Assembly: GCA_963785755.1 (NCBI GenBank)
Contig: CAWAXG010000040.1
Coordinates: 186,001 to 250,000, forward strand
Direction: 5' to 3'
DNA from: JACCXG01 sp963785755
GTDB lineage: Bacteria > Acidobacteriota > Vicinamibacteria > Vicinamibacterales > 2-12-FULL-66-21
Length of the DNA stretch: 64,000 nt
Position numbers and translations under genes: made by a program. Positions 1-7,398 of this stretch are shown here, one piece after another (the first letter of the stretch is position 1; each line of letters opens with the position of its first letter). The notes beneath the pieces are model-generated. The model saw nothing but the letters and a program-made list of their open reading frames with translations. It had not been told where the DNA came from and did not search any database.

Positions 1-1
1 C

Positions 2-817
2 CTGAACGAGAACCTGCCAGGTGTCCGTGCGACGGCGGAAGTGACTGCCGCATCGGTCGACAACCTGAAACTCGTCCGCGACGGGCGGGCCGACGTCGCA
101 TTCACCTACGCCGACACGCTGGACGATGCGGTGCGGGGGCGCGGGGCGTTCCAGTCAGGGCCGGTTCCAGCGGTTGGCCTTGCAGTCCTGTACTCGAACT
201 ACATGCACGTGATCGCCCTGCAGTCCTCGAACATCCGGGGGCTCGAGGATCTCCGAGGCAAGGTGATCTCGACCGGATCGCCGGGCAGCGGTACGGAGGT
301 GCTGGCCCTGCGGCTGCTGCGGATGACTGGCCTCGACCCCGATCGAGACCTTCGACGTCAGGGCCTCGGCGTCTCTGAGTCCGTGGAGGCTTTGAAGGAC
401 GGTAAGGTGGACGCCTTCTTCTTTGGCGGCGGACTGCCGACACCGGCCGTGCAGGATCTCGCGCACACGCCCGGGATCACGATCCGCATGATCCCCACAG
501 GTCATCTGGTGCCCGCGCTGGTGAAGGAATTCGGCAGCGTCTATTTCTCCCTGACTGTCCCGCCTGGCGCGTACCGTGGAGTCACCGACACGCAGTCGAT
601 GGTGGCGTCCTCGAATGTGCTCGTCGTGAATGCGTCGATGGACGAGCAGCTCGCCTATGACATCACGCGCCTGCTCTTCGAGAAGCGCGACGAGCTGGCG
701 GCGATCCATCCTGAAGCGAGGAAACTGTCGCTCGAGACGGCCGCTACCGGGTCGCCGGCGCCCTATCATCCCGGCGCCATCCGGCTCTATCGAGAGAAAG
801 GCGTGTGGAAGCAGTAG
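2..817 (+). CDS. TAXI-family TRAP transporter solute-binding subunit (5' truncated)
   Basis: Periplasmic substrate-binding subunit of a TRAP transporter of the TAXI (immunogenic-protein) type, which captures an organic acid or similar ligand and delivers it to the fused permease encoded next. The frame is open to the window edge: codons before the first possible start at 41 read LNENLPGVRATAEVT, which fits the family's N-terminal lobe, so the signal peptide and about the first 60-70 residues lie outside the window. Visible family features are the SVDNLKLV segment, the region GKVISTGSPGSGTEVLALRL that resembles the ligand-binding glycine/serine stretch, and DAFFFGGGLPTPAV. The stop overlaps the permease start by 13 bases, so the two are co-transcribed. 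The ligand cannot be inferred from sequence. Confidence 0.88.
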   Translation: MNENLPGVRATAEVTAASVDNLKLVRDGRADVAFTYADTLDDAVRGRGAFQSGPVPAVGLAVLYSNYMHVIALQSSNIRGLEDLRGKVISTGSPGSGTEVLALRLLRMTGLDPDRDLRRQGLGVSESVEALKDGKVDAFFFGGGLPTPAVQDLAHTPGITIRMIPTGHLVPALVKEFGSVYFSLTVPPGAYRGVTDTQSMVASSNVLVVNASMDEQLAYDITRLLFEKRDELAAIHPEARKLSLETAATGSPAPYHPGAIRLYREKGVWKQ

Positions 818-2727
818 TCGCGGATGCTTCGCCATCCGCGATGCGGCCGCTGGCCGGATGGCAGGGCCGGTTCGCCTCCGGGCTCTCTGCGGCCCTTGCC
901 GGCTACTCGATCTACTGGGTCCTCTTCATCGTCCAGCCACAGGTCTATCGCGTCAGTTTTCTCCTCGTCGCGCTGGTGCTGACGTTCCTGCTGTTTCCCG
1001 CGTTGGCGCGGGACCGCGTGAGCCGTGTCCCGGTACACGACTGGCTGCTGATCGCTTCCGCGGTGGCGGCGCTCGGCTGGCCGCTCCTCGATTTCGAGCG
1101 ATTCGTCCGGCGCGCCGCGGAACCGGAGATCGCCGATCTCGTCATGGGCGGGATGGCGATCCTCCTCGTGCTCGAAGCGGCCAGGCGCGCCGTCGGCTGG
1201 ATTCTGCCGCTGACCGCGGCGGGCTTTCTCGCCTACGCCTGGCTGGGGCCGATGTTCGATCGAATCGGTCTCGGACTGATCGCGCATCGAGGGTACGGGA
1301 TCGAGCGTCTCGTCGGTGCCTTGTACATGACGCTCGAGGGCATTTTCGGCGTGCCGCTCGACGTCACCGCGACCTACATCATTCTGTTCACGATCTATGG
1401 CGCGGTGCTCGAGCTGAGCGGCGCCGGAGCCTTCTTCATTCAGTGGGCGATGTCCGCCACTGGCGGCTCCGGGGCAGTGCCGGGCCGATCGGTCACACTC
1501 GCGGGTTTTCTGCTCGGCACGGTTTCAGGGAGCGGCGTCGCGACAACCGTCATGCTCGGTTCCGTCGCGTGGCCGATGCTGCGCCGCGCCGGCTACGCGG
1601 CCGAGCAGGCCGGCGCCATTCTGTCCGCCGCCGGCATCGGCGCACTGCTGTCGCCGCCGACCCTCGGCGCCGCGGCGTTCCTGATTGCCGAGTTCCTGCG
1701 CATCTCCTACCTGCAGGTGCTCGTGATGGCCACCGTCCCGACGATCCTCTACTACCTGTCGATCGTCGTGATGATCGAGGCGGAAAGCCCGGCCGTTACC
1801 GGCTCGCGTGCGGCCACTGAAAGGGAGACGCGATTGCCGCGTCGCATGCGCAGCCTTCCGCTCTATCACTTCACGTCTCTCGTCGCGATTGCGGGCTTCA
1901 TGCTTGCCGGGATGTCCGCGTTCCGGGCGGTCTTCTGGGCAACCGTCCTGGCGATTGCGCTCAGCTTCCTGCGCCGTGACACCGCGATGACGCCGCGACG
2001 GCTTTTTGCCGCCTTGCGTTCGGGCGCGCAGGACGTGCTCGGCGTCGCCGCGACAACGGCGACGGCGGGGATTGTGGTCGGCGTGGTGACGCTGACCGGG
2101 CTCGGGCTGAAGATCGCCGGTCTGATCGTCTCGCTTGCGGGCGGGACTCTCGTGCTGACGGTGATCTATTCGGCCGTCGCCGTCTGGCTCCTCGGCCTCG
2201 CCGTTCCGGTGACCGCGTCTTACATCATCGCGGCGGTGATGGTGGCGCCGGCGCTGGTGACGTCGGGAGTGCCCGACTTTGCGGCGCACATGTTCATCTT
2301 CTATTACGCCGTGCTGTCCGAGGTCAGTCCGCCGACCGCCCTTTCGCCATTCGCCGCGGCGGCGCTCACCGGCGGCAATCCTTTCAAGACGATGATCCTG
2401 ACGTGGAAGTACACGCTGCCGGCGTTCATCGTCCCCTTCGTGTTCACGATCACTCCGGGAGGTACCGCCGTGCTCATGCGCGGATCCGCCGGTCAGATCG
2501 CGATGGTGACCTCCCTGGCCGCAGTCGGGACGGCCGCGATTGCCGCGGCGTTTGGTGGACGAATCCGCGCCCCTCTGAGCGGCGTGGAACGGCTGCTGTT
2601 CGGGGGCGCGGGGCTGGTCATGCTCTTTGCCGGCAGTCCAGCGAATGTCATCGCCGCCGGTGCCGCCCTGCTGGTGCTCATCTTGCACTTCCAACGGCAT
2701 CGGTTGCGAAAAGGGCTGACCGCGTGA
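805..2727 (+). CDS. TRAP transporter fused permease (DctQM-type, TAXI system)
   Basis: Integral inner-membrane permease of the TAXI TRAP system, fusing the small DctQ-like and large DctM-like subunits in about 640 residues, the usual length for the family. It uses an ion gradient to import the ligand presented by the upstream binding protein. Hydrophobic helices run through the whole length. The DctM core is recognisable from GTVSGSGVATTVMLG (about residues 235-250), AAGIGALLSPPTLGAAAFLIAE and, in the second half, SEVSPPTALSPFAAAALTGG. The GTG start at 805 lies inside the preceding gene with only a weak purine stretch before it; an in-frame ATG at 841 (MRPLAGWQ) is an alternative. No partner regulator is visible. 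Confidence 0.92.
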   Translation: MEAVVADASPSAMRPLAGWQGRFASGLSAALAGYSIYWVLFIVQPQVYRVSFLLVALVLTFLLFPALARDRVSRVPVHDWLLIASAVAALGWPLLDFERFVRRAAEPEIADLVMGGMAILLVLEAARRAVGWILPLTAAGFLAYAWLGPMFDRIGLGLIAHRGYGIERLVGALYMTLEGIFGVPLDVTATYIILFTIYGAVLELSGAGAFFIQWAMSATGGSGAVPGRSVTLAGFLLGTVSGSGVATTVMLGSVAWPMLRRAGYAAEQAGAILSAAGIGALLSPPTLGAAAFLIAEFLRISYLQVLVMATVPTILYYLSIVVMIEAESPAVTGSRAATERETRLPRRMRSLPLYHFTSLVAIAGFMLAGMSAFRAVFWATVLAIALSFLRRDTAMTPRRLFAALRSGAQDVLGVAATTATAGIVVGVVTLTGLGLKIAGLIVSLAGGTLVLTVIYSAVAVWLLGLAVPVTASYIIAAVMVAPALVTSGVPDFAAHMFIFYYAVLSEVSPPTALSPFAAAALTGGNPFKTMILTWKYTLPAFIVPFVFTITPGGTAVLMRGSAGQIAMVTSLAAVGTAAIAAAFGGRIRAPLSGVERLLFGGAGLVMLFAGSPANVIAAGAALLVLILHFQRHRLRKGLTA

Positions 2728-2729
2728 CT

Positions 2730-2756
2730 CTAACCTTAGGAATAGATAAGGGTTAG
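2730..2756. terminator. Inverted repeat after the TRAP operon
   Basis: CTAACC and GGTTAG arms are separated by 15 bases immediately after the permease stop. There is no T tract, so this may be a weak or Rho-assisted terminator or a transcript-stabilising hairpin. It is the only structure seen in the 143-base gap before the pilin-like gene. Confidence 0.35.
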
Positions 2757-2870
2757 GACGGTGGTCGGGATCGCAACGCGCGAGGCCGGCGCCACTTTCG
2801 GCCTGACGAAAATTGGCAAGTGCCAGATTTTGTCCATCACCGCGAAGGGCGCTCGCGAAGTGAGGAGTCG

Positions 2871-3422
2871 ATGACTGGAATATCAGCGGTCCGCGTGAAG
2901 TCCGAGGATGGCTTTACTCTGATCGACGTCATGTTCGTAATTGCGTTGATTGGATTGATCTCGACGCTGGCCATCCCCGGCATGATGCGCGCACGCGGCG
3001 CCGCGCAGTCGGCTTCCGCGCTTGGGACGCTCCGCGTCGTCAACAGCGCGCAGCTCAGTTTCGCGATCACCTGCGGCCTCGGATTCTATTCACCTGAGTT
3101 TCAGACGCTCGGGGTGAAGCCGCTCGGGGCAATGGACGCGTTCCTCCCGCCGGAGCTGGCGAGTGGACCCACGTTCATCAAGTCTGGCTACAACTTCAGC
3201 ATGGCGGGCACGGCGCTTCCTGGTGCGCCGGCGTCCTGCAATGGATTGATGATCGGGAAGGCGGCGCCCGGCTATGCGATCGTCGCCGATCAGCTCGACC
3301 CCGACGCCAGCGCACGCTTCTTCGGGTCGAATGCGGACGGTGTCATCTACGAGCACAACGAGAGCCTCGCGGGAAGCATGCCCGAGGGCGGCGCCCCGCT
3401 CGACGGAGCTCCGATCAAGTAG
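2871..3422 (+). CDS. Type IV pilin-like / pseudopilin protein
   Basis: A 183-residue protein with a class III (prepilin) leader: a short charged N-terminus, then G-FTLIDVMFVIALIGLIS at about residues 15-31, then a single hydrophobic helix ending in proline (LAIPGMMRARG). Prepilin peptidase should cut after the glycine and methylate the phenylalanine. The residue at +5 is aspartate rather than the usual glutamate. The C-terminal domain has two cysteines (TCGLGFYS and PASCNGLM) that could form the pilin D-loop disulphide. The start at 2871 is preferred over an upstream GTG because GAGGAG precedes it closely and the leader then has normal length. No other pilus or type II secretion gene is nearby, so this is an orphan minor pilin; its machine is unknown. 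Confidence 0.8.
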   Translation: MTGISAVRVKSEDGFTLIDVMFVIALIGLISTLAIPGMMRARGAAQSASALGTLRVVNSAQLSFAITCGLGFYSPEFQTLGVKPLGAMDAFLPPELASGPTFIKSGYNFSMAGTALPGAPASCNGLMIGKAAPGYAIVADQLDPDASARFFGSNADGVIYEHNESLAGSMPEGGAPLDGAPIK

Positions 3423-3446
3423 CTGCCTTTCGCCCCGGCCGGAATC

Positions 3447-3497
3447 AAAGGCTCAGGGACCACGACCTCGCGTCGTGGAACCTGAGCCTTTTTGCTT
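3447..3497 (+). terminator. Strong intrinsic terminator after the pilin-like gene
   Basis: A long two-part stem: AAAGGCTCAGG pairs with CCTGAGCCTTT, and an inner CCACGAC pairs with GTCGTGG around a CTCGC loop. It is followed by a T-rich tail. This is the clearest Rho-independent terminator in the window and separates the pilin-like gene from the peptidase gene. Confidence 0.9.
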
Positions 3498-3534
3498 TTG
3501 ATATCGTTACCTTCTCGTTGGAGGAGGACCTTCC

Positions 3535-6381
3535 ATGAAAATGCGCTCCCTGCGCAACGGACTCGCGTTGTGCGGGTTCCTGGTCGTCGCGGCGGCGGTA
3601 GCCCAGGCCCAGACGATCACCTCACCGAAACAGCAGTTCGGATTCAACATCGGCGACGACTATCAGCTCGCCACCTATACCCAGTTCGTCGAGTACTGGC
3701 AGAAGCTCGACAAGGAGTCCGATCGGCTCAAGGTCGTCGAGATCGGCAAGACCGCCGAAGGCCGCCCGCAGCTGATGGCGATCGTCACGTCACCGCAGAA
3801 TCACAAGAATCTCGATCGCTACAAGGAGATCGCGCGGCGGCTCGCCGAGGCGGAAGGCCTGACTGACGAACAGGCGCGCGCGCTGGCGCGGGAAGGCAAG
3901 GGCGTGGTCTGGATCGACGGCGGACTGCACGCGACCGAAGTGCTCGGGGCGCATCAGCTCATCGAGACCGTCTATCAGCTGGCGACCCGGACGGACGCCG
4001 AAACGACGAGATTCCTCAACGACCTGGTCATTCTCGCGGTGCACGCGAATCCGGACGGCATGGAGCTCGTCTCGAGCTGGTACATGCGCAACCCGACGCC
4101 GCAGCAGCGCGGGACCGGGCCGGGAATTCCCCGGCTGTACCAGAAGTACATCGGCCACGACAACAACCGGGACTTCTACCTGTCGTCGCAGCCCGAGAGC
4201 ACCAACATGAATCGCGTGCTCTACCACGAGTGGTTTCCGCAGATCATGTACAACCATCACCAGACCGGACCGCAGGGCACGGTGATGTTCGCGCCGCCGT
4301 TCCGCGATCCGTTCAACTACAACTTCGATCCGCTGATTCCCGCCCAGCTCGATCTCGTGGCCGCGGCGATGCACAGCCGGTTCGCGGCCGAAGGCAAGCC
4401 GGGCGTGACGAGCCGCCGCGGCGCGAACTATTCGACGTGGTGGAACGGCGGGCTGCGCACCACGGTGTACTTCCACAACATGATCGGGCTGCTCACCGAG
4501 ACGATCGGGAATCCCACACCGATCCAGATTCCATTCCTGCCGCAGCGCCACCTGCCCGACTCGAACCTGCACGCGCCGATCGAGCCGCAGGAGTGGCACT
4601 TCCGGCAGTCGATCGACTATTCGGTCACCGCCAACTACGCGGTCTTCGACATCGCCTCACGGAACCGGGAGAACTTCCTCTTCAACATCTACCAGATGGG
4701 CAAGAACTCGATCGCGCGGGGCAGTCGCGACAGCTGGACGGCCACGCCGCGCCGGATCATCGCCGCCGAGCGCGCGCTCGCGCCAGCTGGCCGCGGACGG
4801 GGCGAGGCAACTGCGTCGGGAGACGAGCCCGGGACGGGAACCGGCGGCCGTGGCGGACGAGGGGGGTCGCCTGAAGACTTCAAAAAGATGCTGCGGGATC
4901 CCGCGATGCGCGATCCACGCGGCTTCATCCTGCCCTCGGATCAGCCAGACTTCCTGACCGCGACGAAGTTCATCAACGCGCTCATCAAGACCGGCGTGAT
5001 CGTGCACAGAGCGACCGCCGGCTTCACGGTTGGCGGCAAGGGTTATCCGGCCGGATCGTTCGTCGTCAAGGCGGCCCAGGCGTTCCGTCCTCACGTTCTC
5101 GACATGTTCGAGCCCCAGGACCACCCCGACGATGTCCCGTATCCGGGCGGGCCGCCGAACCGCCCGTACGACAACGCGGGGTGGACGCTCGCCTATCAGA
5201 TGGGCGTGAAGTTCGATCGCATCCTGGAAGGATTCGACGGGCCGTTCGAAAAGCTCAGCGGCCTGCAGAAGCCGGTGCCGGGAAAGATCACCGGGACCGG
5301 CACGGCGGGGTTCCTGATGGGCCATGCCACGAACGATTCGTTCATCGCCGTCAATCGGCTTCTGGCGGCGGGTGAAGAGGTGTCGTGGATGATGTCGGGC
5401 CCCAGCAGCGGGTCGTTCTTCATTGCCGCCCGGGCCTCCACGCGGCCGCTGGTCGAGAAGCTCGCGCTGGATCTCGGACTGAATTTCGAGGCGTCGGTGC
5501 GGCCCGCCGGCACTCCGCAGCCGTTGAAGAAGCAGCGCCTCGCGCTGGCGGATCAGTATGGCGGGTCGATGCCCTCGGGATGGACGCGCTGGATTCTCGA
5601 ACAGTACGAATTCCCGTTCGACGTGGTGTTCCCGCAGGCGATCGACGCGGGCGATCTCTCGGCCAAGTACGACGTCATCATTTTCCCGTCCGGCGTCGGG
5701 CCGTCAACGGGCGGCGGCCGTGGCGGCGGTGGTGGTGGCGGTGGTGCCGGCGGCGGTCGTGGCGGCGGGGCAGCCGGATCGGGCATCGGGATTCCTGCGG
5801 AGTACCAGCCGATGGTGGGCGCGTATATGCCGGAGCGCACCGGACCGCAGCTGCGCAAGTTCGTCGAGGCTGGCGGCACGATCCTCGGAGTGGGCCGGGC
5901 CTCGATGAATCTCGCTCAGTTGTTCCAGCTTCCGGTCAGCAACTATCTCGTCGAAAAGTCGCCTGACGGATCAACGGACGCGCTCCCGGCCACGAAGTTC
6001 TACGTCCCGGGGTCGGTGCTGCGCATGGCGGTCGACAACTCGGCTCCCATCGCGCACGGAGTCACGAACCCGGTCGACGCCTTTTTTGACAACAGTCCGG
6101 TGTTCAAGCTGAGTCCCGACGCGACGCTGAAGGGTGTCCGGCCGGTGGCCTGGTTCGACACCGCGATGCCGCTTCGGAGCGGGTGGGCCTACGGCCAGGG
6201 CTACCTGGAGGGGGGAGTGCAAATCATCGACGCCACGGTTGGCGCCGGAAAGTTATTCCTGTTCGCCCCCGAAATCACCTTCCGCGCCCAACCGCATGGA
6301 ACCTTCAAGTTCCTGTTCAACGGTATCCATCTCGGGGGGCGGAAGGTGGCCTCGGCGACGTCGACGACTGCGGTGAAGTAA
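3535..6381 (+). CDS. Secreted M14-family zinc carboxypeptidase-like protein
   Basis: A 948-residue secreted metallopeptidase-like protein. A signal peptide (hydrophobic core about 10-22, AQAQ cleavage region) is followed by an M14 catalytic domain. The zinc ligands are visible as GGLHATE (H132, E135) and probably the HH pair at 241-242 (YNHHQTG), with the catalytic glutamate expected at E322 (GLLTETIG). The large C-terminal half (about 450-948) has a glutamine-amidotransferase-like alpha/beta look (VIIFPSGVGPS) and is split by a low-complexity Gly/Arg insertion at about residues 723-752. The start is supported by GGAGGAGG upstream. It stands alone between a terminator and a convergent gene. 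Likely role: degradation of extracellular or periplasmic peptides; substrate unknown. Confidence 0.9.
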   Translation: MKMRSLRNGLALCGFLVVAAAVAQAQTITSPKQQFGFNIGDDYQLATYTQFVEYWQKLDKESDRLKVVEIGKTAEGRPQLMAIVTSPQNHKNLDRYKEIARRLAEAEGLTDEQARALAREGKGVVWIDGGLHATEVLGAHQLIETVYQLATRTDAETTRFLNDLVILAVHANPDGMELVSSWYMRNPTPQQRGTGPGIPRLYQKYIGHDNNRDFYLSSQPESTNMNRVLYHEWFPQIMYNHHQTGPQGTVMFAPPFRDPFNYNFDPLIPAQLDLVAAAMHSRFAAEGKPGVTSRRGANYSTWWNGGLRTTVYFHNMIGLLTETIGNPTPIQIPFLPQRHLPDSNLHAPIEPQEWHFRQSIDYSVTANYAVFDIASRNRENFLFNIYQMGKNSIARGSRDSWTATPRRIIAAERALAPAGRGRGEATASGDEPGTGTGGRGGRGGSPEDFKKMLRDPAMRDPRGFILPSDQPDFLTATKFINALIKTGVIVHRATAGFTVGGKGYPAGSFVVKAAQAFRPHVLDMFEPQDHPDDVPYPGGPPNRPYDNAGWTLAYQMGVKFDRILEGFDGPFEKLSGLQKPVPGKITGTGTAGFLMGHATNDSFIAVNRLLAAGEEVSWMMSGPSSGSFFIAARASTRPLVEKLALDLGLNFEASVRPAGTPQPLKKQRLALADQYGGSMPSGWTRWILEQYEFPFDVVFPQAIDAGDLSAKYDVIIFPSGVGPSTGGGRGGGGGGGGAGGGRGGGAAGSGIGIPAEYQPMVGAYMPERTGPQLRKFVEAGGTILGVGRASMNLAQLFQLPVSNYLVEKSPDGSTDALPATKFYVPGSVLRMAVDNSAPIAHGVTNPVDAFFDNSPVFKLSPDATLKGVRPVAWFDTAMPLRSGWAYGQGYLEGGVQIIDATVGAGKLFLFAPEITFRAQPHGTFKFLFNGIHLGGRKVASATSTTAVK

Positions 6382-6388
6382 GGGTCGA

Positions 6389-6952
6389 TCAGCGTCCGCG
6401 CGTTTTCTTGCCTTTGGCGCTGGCTGCCTTCGACTTGCGTCTGCCGGCCGTCGTCGCCTTGCGCGTTGCCGTCTTGGTCTTGGACGCGGCCTTCCGCTTT
6501 GGTGCAGCGGTTCGGCCGCGGGACGCGCTCCGCCCGGCCTTCGCCCCGCTCCGGCTGGCTGGTTTGGCGCTGCGGGCGGCCGCTACACGCTTCCGGACCG
6601 CCGTCGCGGCTTTCCCGGCGCGCTTGCTCGCCACCTTGACCTGACGGCTGACGGTTTTCACCGTGCGACGCACGGCCCGCCGGACGGCCCGGCGATGCGG
6701 CGCCGTTTTCTCCACCGCGGCTGCGGCCACCCCGCTTGCCGATGCCGCGATCGACTGAGCAGCCCCTGTGGCCGCGTCGGTCGCGCGTGATGCGGTCTCG
6801 GCGGCGCTGGTCGCCGTCCGTGTCGCCACGGATGCGAGGCCCTGTGCTGCGTCGGTGACCGTCCTGGTCGCGGTCCCGAGCGCGCTGCCGACCGCTTCGG
6901 CTGACCGAGTCAGCGGATCGTCCGGAGTCGTGATTTCCCGTTCATCTGCCAT
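6389..6952 (-). CDS. Histone H1-like Ala/Lys/Arg-rich protein
   Basis: A 187-residue low-complexity protein. Residues 1-80 are Ala/Thr/Ser-rich and probably helical (repeats like ATRTATSAAETASRATDAA). From about residue 85 it turns into a very basic Lys/Arg/Ala tail with many K-A/T-A and RK clusters, ending KGKKTRGR. This matches the pattern of bacterial histone H1-like nucleoid proteins whose basic tail binds DNA. The start is supported by AGGAG upstream. It converges on the M14 gene with a 7-base gap, so the two transcripts must overlap at their ends. No enzymatic motif is seen; the DNA-binding role is an inference from composition. Confidence 0.7.
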   Translation of the reverse strand: MADEREITTPDDPLTRSAEAVGSALGTATRTVTDAAQGLASVATRTATSAAETASRATDAATGAAQSIAASASGVAAAAVEKTAPHRRAVRRAVRRTVKTVSRQVKVASKRAGKAATAVRKRVAAARSAKPASRSGAKAGRSASRGRTAAPKRKAASKTKTATRKATTAGRRKSKAASAKGKKTRGR

Positions 6953-7115
6953 GGCTGCTCCTGCGAATGCGACTGAAAGTTGGTGAGCGCATAGTATCTA
7001 CTGGTTGTTGATCGCTCGAACGTTTCTCGCGCTCCACGACGTTCGTTCCCGATGTGAATACGACGGCGAGGCCGCTGCCGTTGATCATGACCCGACGGAT
7101 GCGGTTCCCGCGCCG

Positions 7116-7394
7116 ATGGCCACCTACACCTATCACCAGCGCATCCTCGAGGAACTGGCCGTGCATGGCCTCCGTCCGCTTCCCGGTACGCCGCCGGAGC
7201 GATTGCGCGACGCGGTCCGCGACCTCTACAAGTACGAAATCAAGCGGCTCAGAGATCGGTTGCTCGCCGGACACATCGAGCGGCGCAACTACGCCGGCGA
7301 AGTGGTCGAGCTGAGAAAGCAGTATTGGCTGCTCTCGGTGCCCACCGCGTTGTGGACTGTCGAACCGGAGCGCCACCAGGATCCAATAGGATAA
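7116..7394 (+). CDS. Small conserved-looking helical protein before the HerA-like ATPase
   Basis: A 92-residue hydrophilic protein, predicted mostly helical (HQRILEELAVHG, ERLRDAVRDLYKYEIKRLRDRLL). I do not recognise the family. The start at 7116 (MATYTYHQ) is chosen because sequence upstream in the same frame is low in protein character. It ends four bases before the next ATG, so it forms an operon with the ATPase and could be a partner or adaptor of it. An acidic/basic alternation in the middle suggests a two-helix protein-protein contact. No signal peptide or membrane segment. Confidence 0.65.
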   Translation: MATYTYHQRILEELAVHGLRPLPGTPPERLRDAVRDLYKYEIKRLRDRLLAGHIERRNYAGEVVELRKQYWLLSVPTALWTVEPERHQDPIG

Positions 7395-7398
7395 CGAG

